A stretch of DNA of 64,000 bases from Pedobacter paludis (lineage in GTDB: Bacteria; Bacteroidota; Bacteroidia; Sphingobacteriales; Sphingobacteriaceae), in the NCBI RefSeq assembly GCF_003173575.1, contig NZ_QGNY01000005.1:372001-436000 (forward strand), written 5' to 3'. Each line of letters opens with the position of its first letter. Position 1 is the stretch's first letter. Positions 17,853-25,871 of the stretch are shown piece by piece. Below the pieces are notes generated by a model. It worked only from the letters and a program-made list of their open reading frames with translations. It was not told the origin of the DNA and did no database searches. A program made the position numbers and the translations under genes.

Positions 17853-18488
17853 TTAAATTGTTTTTTGAAGTATGGCTGAATACAAATCCCGATCAATCAT
17901 TTCAGCGCCCATACTCATTAAATGATCATTCGGCAACTGGCAATCTATTAAATCGATATCGGTTTCAGCCAGAAAAATCAGTGCGGTTTTAGATGCGTTA
18001 CTTACATGGCTAAACATGCTTTCGCCACAAAAAACGCGGTTAATTTTTATTCCATACAAGCCACCAACCAGTTTTTTATCCAACCATACCTCAATACTGT
18101 GGGCAAAACCTTTTTTATGTAAATTAATGTAGGCATTTTGCATTTCATCGGTTATCCACGTTCCCTCCTGCCCTATTCTTGGCGTATCGGCACAATTTTT
18201 AATAACAGCTTCGAATGCAGTATTAATAGTGACTTCAAAAGTTCTATCCTTCAGGATTTTCTTCATGCTTTTGCTTACGTTAATTCTTTCAGGATAAATT
18301 ACGCAACGCTGATGTGGTGAATACCAAAGAATTGGATCACCTTCACTAAACCATGGAAATATGCCATTTGAATAGGCTAAAAGCAATCTTTCCAAGCTCA
18401 AATCGCCACCAATAGCAAGCAAACCATCTTCTTCGGCAAGTGCCGGGTTTGGAAAACTCAGGTCATCATCAACGAGTTGGAAAAACAT
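17853..18488 (-). CDS. aat: Leucyl/phenylalanyl-tRNA--protein transferase
   Basis: The protein has 211 residues from MFFQLVDDDLSFPNP. It transfers Leu or Phe from tRNA to proteins with N-terminal Arg or Lys, creating N-degrons recognised by ClpS. Family motifs: GLLAIGGDLS, GIFPWFSEGDPILWYSP, HSIEVW, GGLYGI and FCGESMFSH. The upstream in-frame Met at 18512 is not supported by the family length. It is convergent with the TMEM175 gene (3 bp apart). Its functional partner clpS lies 12 kb away. Confidence 0.95.
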   Translation of the reverse strand: MFFQLVDDDLSFPNPALAEEDGLLAIGGDLSLERLLLAYSNGIFPWFSEGDPILWYSPHQRCVIYPERINVSKSMKKILKDRTFEVTINTAFEAVIKNCADTPRIGQEGTWITDEMQNAYINLHKKGFAHSIEVWLDKKLVGGLYGIKINRVFCGESMFSHVSNASKTALIFLAETDIDLIDCQLPNDHLMSMGAEMIDRDLYSAILQKTI

Positions 18489-18562
18489 AGGCGAAAATAA
18501 GAAAGAAAACAAACATTAAACCCTAGCGTTTAAATTATGTCATACTGTTAAAATTGTCCATT

Positions 18563-20005
18563 ATGAGCGCAAAAGATAATTTCCTAAAAGTAAAACATCT
18601 TTATAACCGTGCAGGCTTCGGCATCTCCTATCCCGACTTACAAAAACTAAGCAGAAAAAACATCGATAAAGTTGTAGATGGATTATTAAAAAAACCTAAA
18701 AACGACGATGACATTACGTTGGTTAACAATGTAGAATCCAAACGTCAGTTGTTGGCACAGGCAGGTTTATATTCTAAAAAAGATTTAACCGATGAGGAAA
18801 AGAAAATGCGACAGGATATTGTGCGCATGCAGAACGAGGTTAGTCGCGATTTGAACATTGGCTGGGTGAGTAAAATGATCAATACCGATGCGCCATTAAG
18901 AGAAAAAATGACGCTTTTTTGGCATGGCCATTTCGCCTGCAGAAGCAACAATCCATACTTTGCGCAACAACTTAACAACATTCAAAGAGAAAATGGTTTA
19001 GGCAGTTTTAAAACCTTATTGGTCGAGGTTTCCAAATCTCCGGCCATGTTGCAATACCTAAACAATCAGCAAAATAGAAAAGGCCGACCGAACGAGAATT
19101 TCGCTCGGGAATTAATGGAACTTTTTACCTTGGGCAGAGGAAATTATAGCGAACAGGATATTAAAGAATCAGCACGTTCATTTACGGGTTGGCAATACGA
19201 TAAAGATGGAACATTTATCTTCCGCCCTAATTTGCACGATGATGGTACGAAAACCTTCTTCGGCAAAATCGGAAATTTTCAGGGCGAAAACATCATCGAT
19301 ATTATCTTGGAAAAGCCAGAAACATCTCAGTTTATTGCCCGTAAGGTTTATAAGTTTTTTGTTAACGATAACCCAAATGAGGAGCACGTTAAAGAGCTGG
19401 CAACTCATTTTTATAATTCGAAATATGATATTTCGGAACTGATAAGAAAAATGTTCACTTCCGATTGGTTTTATGCTCCGGAAAATGTGGGTACAAAAAT
19501 TAAGTCGCCTGCCGAATTTCTAGTCGGTTTAAGTAGAGAATTTTATGTTACCTACAACAAACCACAGGTTTTAATCCAGTTGCAAAGCAGTTTGGGCCAA
19601 TATTTATTTAACCCGCCAAATGTTGCGGGCTGGCCTGGAGGGCAAAGCTGGATTGACAGTTCATCACTAATGTTAAGAATGCGGATTCCATCTTTGGTTT
19701 TAAACGATGGGGAAATAGATTTTAGTGGCAAGGCCGACCCAGAGGATGAGGCTGTAATTGCTTTAAGTAGAGCAGGAACAAATAATGCCAACGCTAGTGC
19801 CAAGCCAAAATCGTACGTTAATGCGAATGCAGATTGGCCAAAGTTTTTAGATACACTACCAAAAGGACTAACACCATTAGAGCTTACAGAATTTTTGCTC
19901 CAGCCTAAATTAAATGATAAAATAATTAAAATGGTAAGCGATAATAAAGGTTTAAGAAGCACATCGGTAGAAATTACCAGCATGCCAGAATATCAACTTT
20001 GTTAG
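18563..20005 (+). CDS. DUF1800 domain protein (second pair)
   Basis: The protein has 480 residues starting at the ATG at 18563 (MSAKDNFLK); a TTG three codons upstream is less likely. As in the copy at 2507-4075 there is no signal peptide. Shared motifs: KMTLFWHGHFACR, ENFARELMELFTLG, RSFTGW and NPPNVAGWPGGQSW. The two copies diverge strongly outside these blocks, so this is not a recent duplication. It is followed after 152 bp by its DUF1501 partner. Confidence 0.92.
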   Translation: MSAKDNFLKVKHLYNRAGFGISYPDLQKLSRKNIDKVVDGLLKKPKNDDDITLVNNVESKRQLLAQAGLYSKKDLTDEEKKMRQDIVRMQNEVSRDLNIGWVSKMINTDAPLREKMTLFWHGHFACRSNNPYFAQQLNNIQRENGLGSFKTLLVEVSKSPAMLQYLNNQQNRKGRPNENFARELMELFTLGRGNYSEQDIKESARSFTGWQYDKDGTFIFRPNLHDDGTKTFFGKIGNFQGENIIDIILEKPETSQFIARKVYKFFVNDNPNEEHVKELATHFYNSKYDISELIRKMFTSDWFYAPENVGTKIKSPAEFLVGLSREFYVTYNKPQVLIQLQSSLGQYLFNPPNVAGWPGGQSWIDSSSLMLRMRIPSLVLNDGEIDFSGKADPEDEAVIALSRAGTNNANASAKPKSYVNANADWPKFLDTLPKGLTPLELTEFLLQPKLNDKIIKMVSDNKGLRSTSVEITSMPEYQLC

Positions 20006-20019
20006 CGAAAATTAGTTGA

Positions 20020-20142
20020 TAGCCGATAGTTAATGGTTGGGTACTTAAGGAAAGAGCCTGTAAAATTGATAACCAAAATTTAGTAGCTGGCTTGGGTATT
20101 TAACGATAAACTATGAGCCATTAACCATCAACTACAAAATCA
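20020..20142. repeat. Imperfect inverted GTTGATGGTTAATGG-type sequence
   Basis: The 152-bp gap between the DUF1800 and DUF1501 genes holds AGTTGATAGCCGATAGTTAA on the left and, inverted with differences, CCATTAACCATCAACTAC on the right. This kind of low-complexity palindromic spacer is common in Sphingobacteriaceae. No gene is seen in the gap. Confidence 0.4.
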
Positions 20143-20157
20143 TTAAAATCTATTGAA

Positions 20158-21357
20158 ATGAACAGAAGAAATTTTTTAAGAAATACAGGTTTTGTTGCAG
20201 CAGGCTCTTTATTTGTTCCTGCATTTATGAAACCGCTCGAGGCCATGGCTTTAGATGAGCTTAGCTTATATAAAAATTTGGTTGTGGTACAGCTTTCTGG
20301 CGGTAACGATGGCTTAAATACCGTTATTCCATTCGGCAACGACATTTATTATCAAAAAAGAAAAAGTATTGCCATCCAGCCAGATCAGGTAATTAAATTA
20401 AACGATATGCAAGGCTTAAATCCAAATATGGCTGCCTTACAAGAGATTTATGATCAAGGGTGGATGACGATAATTAACGATGTTGGTTATCCAAACCCAG
20501 ATCGTTCGCATTTCCGCTCGATGGATATTTGGCAAACAGGGAGCGATAGCAATCAGTTTCTATCAACCGGTTGGATTGGACGTTATTTGGATAGCAATTG
20601 CCAAACCTGCAAGTTTCCATACACTGCAATAGAAGTTGACGATTCGTTGTCGCTTGCATTAAAAGGGCAAACCAAAAAAGGCATTGCATTAAAAGATCCC
20701 GGAGCATTGTTCCGCAACACAAACGATCCGTTTTTCAAATCGATGATTCAGAACGATAAAGAGCATTTAGATGAAGATAATTTAGGTTATCTGTATAAAA
20801 CCATGATCGAAACCTCATCATCTGCAAACTACATTCAAAACACATCAAAGGTTTATCAATCGAAGGCTACTTATCCAAATACAGGCTTTTCAAATCAACT
20901 TAAAACAGTTTCTAAATTTATATCTTCAGGGTTAAAAACCAGGGTATATTATGTTTCTTTAAGCGGTTTCGATACACATGTAAATCAAACCAACCAACAG
21001 GGCAATTTACTTAAGCAATATAGCGAAGGCATGGCCGCGTTCTTAAAAGATTTAAAATCCAATAATAAGCTAGAAGACACCTTGGTCATTACCTTTTCAG
21101 AGTTTGGCCGTCGCGTAGAGCAAAATGCAAGTAATGGAACCGACCACGGAACGGCAAATAATATGTTTGTTTTTGGTGGTCGATTACAGAAAAAAGGAAT
21201 CTATAATCCTGCTCCAAACTTGGGCGATTTAGATACCGGAGATTTAAAATATCAGTTGGATTTTAGGCAGGTTTACGGAACAATTTTAGATAAATGGCTC
21301 GATGTAAACAATGCCGATATCTTAAACAAGAAGTTTAATACTTTAGATTTTATTTAA
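20158..21357 (+). CDS. DUF1501 protein with Tat signal (second pair)
   Basis: The protein has 399 residues. MNRRNFLRNTGFVAAGSLF is a twin-arginine signal (RRNFL). DUF1501 motifs: VQLSGGNDGLNTVIPF, GFDTHVNQ, TFSEFGRRVEQNASNGTDHG and LDFRQVYGTILDKWL. It lacks the T9SS tail found on the 924-2510 copy and ends soon after the DUF1501 domain, so it should remain in the periplasm. It follows its DUF1800 partner and is closed by a terminator. The biochemical role of the family is not known. Confidence 0.92.
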   Translation: MNRRNFLRNTGFVAAGSLFVPAFMKPLEAMALDELSLYKNLVVVQLSGGNDGLNTVIPFGNDIYYQKRKSIAIQPDQVIKLNDMQGLNPNMAALQEIYDQGWMTIINDVGYPNPDRSHFRSMDIWQTGSDSNQFLSTGWIGRYLDSNCQTCKFPYTAIEVDDSLSLALKGQTKKGIALKDPGALFRNTNDPFFKSMIQNDKEHLDEDNLGYLYKTMIETSSSANYIQNTSKVYQSKATYPNTGFSNQLKTVSKFISSGLKTRVYYVSLSGFDTHVNQTNQQGNLLKQYSEGMAAFLKDLKSNNKLEDTLVITFSEFGRRVEQNASNGTDHGTANNMFVFGGRLQKKGIYNPAPNLGDLDTGDLKYQLDFRQVYGTILDKWLDVNNADILNKKFNTLDFI

Positions 21358-21413
21358 AATTAGAAAAGCAATACCTGTATTACGTCGGTTTATTCTGTCC
21401 CGCTATTCATTAC

Positions 21414-21446
21414 AACGCCAGCAATAGAAAAAATTGCTGGCGTTTT
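21414..21446 (+). terminator. Rho-independent terminator after the DUF1501 gene
   Basis: AACGCCAGCAAT pairs exactly with ATTGCTGGCGTT and is followed by TT. The T run is short but the 12-bp stem is perfect. A CGGGAC-type repeat remnant lies just upstream (about 21395-21409). Confidence 0.75.
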
Positions 21447-21506
21447 CATTGCTATCGGGTTTATTATAGTTAAGTTTTTTCAATAAACAAAGTACTGCTA
21501 ACTTAA

Positions 21507-21860
21507 CTATTTCCTTTTCAAGATGTAAACAGATCTTCCCATGTCTTTTCCGTTTTGCTCAGAATAAGCCTGAAACAATTCATAGCCATAATTCTTCATT
21601 TTGTTTACACAATCTATTGCGGAATTAAATGCCAGTTTCTTACCATCAGCGCCTTTAATATAAGCATCATCAAGATATTCAACTTTTTGGCCGAAGTAGA
21701 GCGCAATCCATAAATTATCTGAAAATGTGGATGTAATGGCTCTGATTTCGATATAATCTGACCGTATGTCGCTCAGTTTTGTTCCATTTACGGTTTGAGC
21801 CTTTACATTGAAAAATGCAAGGCATGCGATGACCGTAGCCAATAAAATTGATTTTTTCAT
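21507..21860 (-). CDS. Small exported hypothetical protein
   Basis: The protein has 117 residues. It has a signal peptide (MKKSILLATVIACLAFFNVKAQ). The end, MKNYGYELFQAY...YILKRK, resembles DUF4177-like small beta proteins in which a conserved Trp/Tyr-Glu segment precedes a C-terminal strand, but I am not certain of the family. It is probably periplasmic. It is a lone leftward gene between two rightward units. Confidence 0.65.
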   Translation of the reverse strand: MKKSILLATVIACLAFFNVKAQTVNGTKLSDIRSDYIEIRAITSTFSDNLWIALYFGQKVEYLDDAYIKGADGKKLAFNSAIDCVNKMKNYGYELFQAYSEQNGKDMGRSVYILKRK

Positions 21861-21982
21861 TTTAATAGGGTTTAATTTGTGTGTGGTTGTAATTTAAGAA
21901 GAACTATAAAATTAAAAAAGCCGGCTAGCAATTTTCTGCGTAACAATTCTGGCTAAAACCAATCTTAAATAAAACATAAAAA

Positions 21983-22351
21983 ATGAATTTTATAGGCAAT
22001 ATCATCTGGATAATTTTTGGCGGGATCTTTATTTTCTTCGAGTATATTATTGGTGGATTAATTCTTTGTTTAACAATTATTCGAATACCATTCGGCATTC
22101 AATGTTTCAAATTTGCCATAGTGGGTTTAGCACCTTTTGGCGTAAAAATTACCGATACTTCTTCTAACACTGGTTGTCTTTCAACCATTATGAACTTCAT
22201 CTGGATTTTCTGTGGTGGTTTTTGGATTGCGCTAACACATTTATTTTTTGGCCTGTTGCTTTGTATAACCATTGTTGGAATTCCGTTTGGCCGCCAGCAT
22301 TTTAAACTGATGAATCTGGCTTTTACACCATTCGGAAAATCGATTTCTTAA
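21983..22351 (+). CDS. YccF-family inner membrane protein
   Basis: The protein has 122 residues made of two copies of the YccF module. Each has a Trp-rich membrane helix followed by LCLTIIRIPFGIQCFK or LCITIVGIPFGRQHFK and then LAPFG/FTPFG. The two copies point to an internal duplication with four membrane segments. E. coli YccF has no firmly known function. The gene stands alone and is followed by the hairpin array. Confidence 0.9.
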   Translation: MNFIGNIIWIIFGGIFIFFEYIIGGLILCLTIIRIPFGIQCFKFAIVGLAPFGVKITDTSSNTGCLSTIMNFIWIFCGGFWIALTHLFFGLLLCITIVGIPFGRQHFKLMNLAFTPFGKSIS

Positions 22352-22385
22352 AGGGTTAAAATACGTTGGTCGAGATTCCGCTGGT

Positions 22386-22637
22386 CGAGATTTGCAATCT
22401 CGTCCCAATGAAATGTGGATTTGTAATCTACTATAAATTGAGTTTGCAAACCCTCGCTGTTCGGGATGTTAGCATAGCGCATCCCGAACTTAAGGATAAT
22501 GTGGATTTTTAATCCACCACAAAACGGGTTTGCAAAACCTCCTTCCTTCCTTAAGTTCAAAATGCCCTTCAGAACATATCAAACAGCTGTGTAAGGATTA
22601 AAAATCCTTGGCTCACAAGACGGGATTGCAAATCCCG
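22386..22637. repeat. Array of five uniform 7-3-7 hairpins (REP-like)
   Basis: Each unit is a 7-bp stem with a 3-base loop built around GGATT-NNN-AATCC. Positions: 22386-22402 (CGAGATT TGC AATCTCG), 22415-22431 (one mismatch), 22501-22517 (GTGGATT TTT AATCCAC), 22593-22609 (AAGGATT AAA AATCCTT) and 22621-22637 (CGGGATT GCA AATCCCG). A longer stem GTTCGGGATG/CATCCCGAAC lies at 22459-22489. The outer bases vary in compensating pairs. No transposase is adjacent, but REP-type elements moved by a Y1 transposase elsewhere are the likely explanation. Confidence 0.8.
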
Positions 22638-22715
22638 ACTAACTTAAGATAACTGAAAAGATTTTTCTCCCCGAAGAAAATTTAGCTGGAGTTAAATAGA
22701 CCCGATTGTATTGAA

Positions 22716-22754
22716 GCTCCCGATTTTTCATCGGAGCGAAAAGGAAAGCGGGAC
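22716..22754. repeat. TTTTTCAT-loop palindromic repeat, copy 1
   Basis: GCTCCCGAT-TTTTC-ATCGGAGC forms an imperfect stem, followed by AAGCGGGAC. An inverted relative with the same loop and tail lies at 42724-42764, and a partial copy near 21395. Confidence 0.5.
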
Positions 22755-22790
22755 TATCGGAACCGATTGGCACTGCAACTGCTCTCCAAA

Positions 22791-23765
22791 TTATTGAATT
22801 AATCCTATCGCTTTAGAATGCTTAATGGCTTCTTCGCTATTATTAAAAAGGCAGGCGTAAACCTTTTGAGATTCAATCTTTTTCAGTAACAGTTTAGTTT
22901 CTTCTTCCTTCTCCGGGCGGATATTTCTAATGTAAACCGCCTCAATATTTTGCGGGTATTTTTCTACAATTGACGAATAAATTGCTGGATCCTGCTGAGA
23001 ATTATCTCCAAAGAAAACAAACTTTTGATTCGGAAAAGCATCTAGAATGCGCATTACCCGCAATAATTTTCCTTCGTGACCAGTTTTACCCGTTTTGATC
23101 AGATCTTTCCAACGCTTTAAAGTATTTAACAGAAAGGCACCATCTGGCAATTTATTAAATTTAAAGGTTTCGATTAAATAATCATACAAATTCCACTCGC
23201 TGCTGCTTACGTAAAAAAACGGATTGGGCTGATTTGCAGAAGTATGAGAAAGCGCCAGTTGCTGATAATGGCTAGATGCATTTGGAAAGGTTTTACGTGT
23301 GTGTGGATTTTTAATAAACAGTTCCCTCAATCGCCTACCAATTGTTGCAGAATGCGAAATCATAACCGTATCGTCTACATCAGAGATAAAAGCATATTGT
23401 GTAATGTGCGGAACATAAATTTTCCCTGTCCTAACATTTAAAACCTGATCATCATCTGTTAGGGCCTCAACCGTTACATCGTGCCAACCTGCGGGAATAT
23501 TGGTTTCAGCACTCCATTCGAACTTAAAAAAACCATCGCCCTCTGTTTTGTTGTAAATGGTTTGGCCGAAAAACTGCAACTTTACCTTAACAAAAGGATA
23601 AGGCTTTAGAATAAAAAGCTTTAAAAGATGGATGATATTAATGAATAAATTATTGCTAAAAACCTGTTTAGTTTTTGCTTTATGCTTAAAAACATGGCCA
23701 TAAACCACCAAGTTTTGGGTATGACCATAGCCATGATAAACTTTAACGCTTACAGATTTATTCAT
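22791..23765 (-). CDS. App1-type phosphatidate phosphatase (DUF2183)
   Basis: The protein has 324 residues. The catalytic domain carries the HAD-type DxDxT motif (DVDDT, residues 129-133) in AFISDVDDTVMISHSA, and later KFVFFGDNSQQDPAIYSSI and YIRNI, matching the DUF2183/App1 domain of yeast Mg2+-dependent phosphatidate phosphatase. The first ~120 residues form a beta-rich domain. No signal peptide is present. It is divergent from the lipid kinase at 23826 with 60 bp between starts, so the pair may interconvert phosphatidate and diacylglycerol (inference). Confidence 0.85.
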   Translation of the reverse strand: MNKSVSVKVYHGYGHTQNLVVYGHVFKHKAKTKQVFSNNLFINIIHLLKLFILKPYPFVKVKLQFFGQTIYNKTEGDGFFKFEWSAETNIPAGWHDVTVEALTDDDQVLNVRTGKIYVPHITQYAFISDVDDTVMISHSATIGRRLRELFIKNPHTRKTFPNASSHYQQLALSHTSANQPNPFFYVSSSEWNLYDYLIETFKFNKLPDGAFLLNTLKRWKDLIKTGKTGHEGKLLRVMRILDAFPNQKFVFFGDNSQQDPAIYSSIVEKYPQNIEAVYIRNIRPEKEEETKLLLKKIESQKVYACLFNNSEEAIKHSKAIGLIQ

Positions 23766-23825
23766 CGAAGTTAAAACAGTGTTTACTTAAAGTTGTTTGT
23801 GTTGTAAACCATTAAGGTTAACCAC

Positions 23826-24680
23826 ATGAAATTACTATTCATTATCAACCCAGGCTCGGGCAGTCACGACATTAATTTAAAGGAAGTAATTTCGACTCAT
23901 TTTAGCAAAAAAGAAACTGAAATTGATTTGTTTGAACTGCCTGAAGACTGCTCTTTGGATAAGATTAAACATCAAATTAAAGAATCTAATGCCGATCGTG
24001 TTGTTGCCGTTGGTGGAGATGGAACTTTAAAGTTGGTAGCCGAATGTTTGTTAAAAACCGATACACCAATTGCAATAATTCCGGCTGGATCTGCAAATGG
24101 AATGGCAAAAGAACTGGGCATCCCCACAGATGTAGAACTTGCCCTGGATTTGGCTGAAAATGGAAAGCCTAAAAAAATTCATGTCACAAAGTTAAATGAT
24201 GAAATCTGCATCCATTTATCGGATTTAGGCTTTAATGCCTACTTGGTTAAAAAATTCGATACGCTGCCTGAGCGTGGCATGTGGGGTTATGCCAAAGCAA
24301 CTTGGCACGCCTTATGGAACCATAAAAAAATGGAGGTACAATTGAAATTAAAAGGTAAAACCGTTAATTCTGCAGCGGCAATGGTTGCCATTGCCAACGC
24401 AACCATGTATGGCTCTGGCTTAAAAATAAATCCCGACGGAAAGCTAGACGATGATCTTTTTGAAGTGGTTTTAGTGAAGGATTACTCTTATCTGGAAATT
24501 TTAAAAATCTGGCTAACCAAGCTTCCTTTTAACCCAAAAAAGATTGAAGTTTTTCAAACCTCGGAAGTTAAAATTACATCGAAGCATAAGGCGCATTTTC
24601 AGGTTGATGGCGAGTATATTGGCAAAGTAAATACTGTTGAAGCGAAAATTATTAAAGATGCGATTTCTGTAATTGTTTAA
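23826..24680 (+). CDS. Diacylglycerol/sphingosine kinase family lipid kinase (YegS-like)
   Basis: The protein has 284 residues. The nucleotide-binding loop VAVGGDGTLKLVAE (GGDGT, 63-67), IIPAGSANGMAKELG and the C-terminal AHFQVDGEY (substrate/metal region) define the DAGK catalytic family. The lipid substrate is not certain; diacylglycerol, ceramide or sphingoid bases are possible, the last two plausible because Sphingobacteriaceae make sphingolipids. The 3' end overlaps the convergent gene at 24677 by 4 bp. Confidence 0.9.
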   Translation: MKLLFIINPGSGSHDINLKEVISTHFSKKETEIDLFELPEDCSLDKIKHQIKESNADRVVAVGGDGTLKLVAECLLKTDTPIAIIPAGSANGMAKELGIPTDVELALDLAENGKPKKIHVTKLNDEICIHLSDLGFNAYLVKKFDTLPERGMWGYAKATWHALWNHKKMEVQLKLKGKTVNSAAAMVAIANATMYGSGLKINPDGKLDDDLFEVVLVKDYSYLEILKIWLTKLPFNPKKIEVFQTSEVKITSKHKAHFQVDGEYIGKVNTVEAKIIKDAISVIV

Positions 24681-25069
24681 TTTAACGCATTGCGATGAAT
24701 TTTAATGGTAAAGTACAATCTGAAAAATTCTGCTACAAAGCAGAGCTTAAAAAAAATATCGAACCAGGCTTCTTTAAGGTTTAGCAATTCTGGGAGCAGT
24801 GTTATAAAACCAATGGAAAATACCCAAACCATCAATCGAAATGGGAACTGGATGTAATATGCAATAAACCCAAATTTTTTAAAAAGGAATAATCCAATTG
24901 CCGAAACAAAAAGCGATAAAAATAAAGGCAATGTTAAAACAACTCTAGCTTGCGATAAAAGTTCCTGGGGAATTTCATTAAGGTGCGTTATAATTTCCCA
25001 AAAAGGTTGGGCCAACAATATGATACTGATAACATCTAAGAGCGCAAAAAATTTAATCGTGTATCGCAT
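24677..25069 (-). CDS. Small multi-pass membrane protein, unknown
   Basis: The protein has 130 residues with about four hydrophobic segments (residues ~6-25, 45-62, 70-95, 105-122). No family is recognised. Its ATG directly follows the stop of the gene upstream (TAAATG arrangement at 25067-25072), so the two are translationally coupled. Confidence 0.65.
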   Translation of the reverse strand: MRYTIKFFALLDVISIILLAQPFWEIITHLNEIPQELLSQARVVLTLPLFLSLFVSAIGLFLFKKFGFIAYYIQFPFRLMVWVFSIGFITLLPELLNLKEAWFDIFFKLCFVAEFFRLYFTIKIHRNALN

Positions 25070-25723
25070 TTATTTACAGTATTGGGCAATGTATTTATCC
25101 GCTTTTGTGCTTCCCACATTCTTAACGAAGGAGAAATCGTCGCAAGCACCCTGTTTATCGCCTTGCTTAATTTTTTTTAAACCATCTTTTATGCGATCAT
25201 CCAAGTAGTCATCGTCTATTCCAAGTTGATTCTTAATGGCAATAATTTGTGCTTCTTGTCCGGGTTTAGCCAAATCTATATTTTTATAAAAGTTGATAAC
25301 CGTTTTGGTTAAATTTTCATCTGTTTCATAAGCTTGAATGGCTTCTTTAATATCGGCATCGCTTTTAGTTTCGCAATTATAACCAGAAAGTTTAAAATTA
25401 ACCGGAACGATTACTGAAATTGTGGTATCGTAGCCAGCCGGAACCAGCCATTTTCCACTACTTAAACGGACTAAGCGTAAAGCTTCTTCGTTCAGCTCGG
25501 TTAAAATTCCTTTGGTAACTTTTGAAGAATATACTTTTCCTTTCTGATCTAACTTGAAGCTTACATCAACCGTTCCCTGAATACAATTTTGCTTAGAAAA
25601 TGCAGGATAAACGGTATTATCCCGTAAAAAATTTGCGAAGCCTGTTTTACCGGTTTTAAACTGCAACTGGGCTACAGAAACCGAACAGTAAAACATTAAA
25701 CCTAAAAACAGTAATTTCTTCAT
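25070..25723 (-). CDS. Exported protein with TonB-C-like domain
   Basis: The protein has 217 residues. A signal peptide (MKKLLFLGLMFYCSVSVAQ) is followed by a TonB C-terminal-like region: FLRDNTVYPAFSKQNCIQGTV split around VDVSFKLDQKGKVYSSKV and ALRLVRLSSGKWLVPAG. Such domains without a TonB anchor helix are common in Bacteroidota and are of unknown use. The C-terminal ~90 residues are helical, with QGACDDFSFVKNVGS near the end. It heads a two-gene unit with the membrane protein at 24677. Confidence 0.8.
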   Translation of the reverse strand: MKKLLFLGLMFYCSVSVAQLQFKTGKTGFANFLRDNTVYPAFSKQNCIQGTVDVSFKLDQKGKVYSSKVTKGILTELNEEALRLVRLSSGKWLVPAGYDTTISVIVPVNFKLSGYNCETKSDADIKEAIQAYETDENLTKTVINFYKNIDLAKPGQEAQIIAIKNQLGIDDDYLDDRIKDGLKKIKQGDKQGACDDFSFVKNVGSTKADKYIAQYCK

Positions 25724-25871
25724 TAAGCTAATTTACGGTTTCTAAAAGTTTTAAAGTAAGGAAAAGAAAGTTTTTAATGAGGAAGAGAAGAGTTTTTAGG
25801 AATTAGAGCATGAATTAATGAACACCCCGCCTTACAGTGGTAGCAGACCGAGACGTTATTTAAATTTTAGA

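Larger units (their letters stand above)
22352..22790. other. 439-bp intergenic region filled with palindromic repeats
   Basis: No gene is seen here. It contains five short hairpins of one design (22386-22637), a 10-bp stem at 22459-22489, and a second repeat type at 22716-22754. The flanking genes (YccF and App1-type) converge on it. Confidence 0.75.

Noticed and set aside
22386..22637. The repeated short units were considered as a CRISPR array.
   Set aside because: The units are 17-base palindromes with differing sequence and irregular spacing (12 to 75 bases), with no cas gene nearby.
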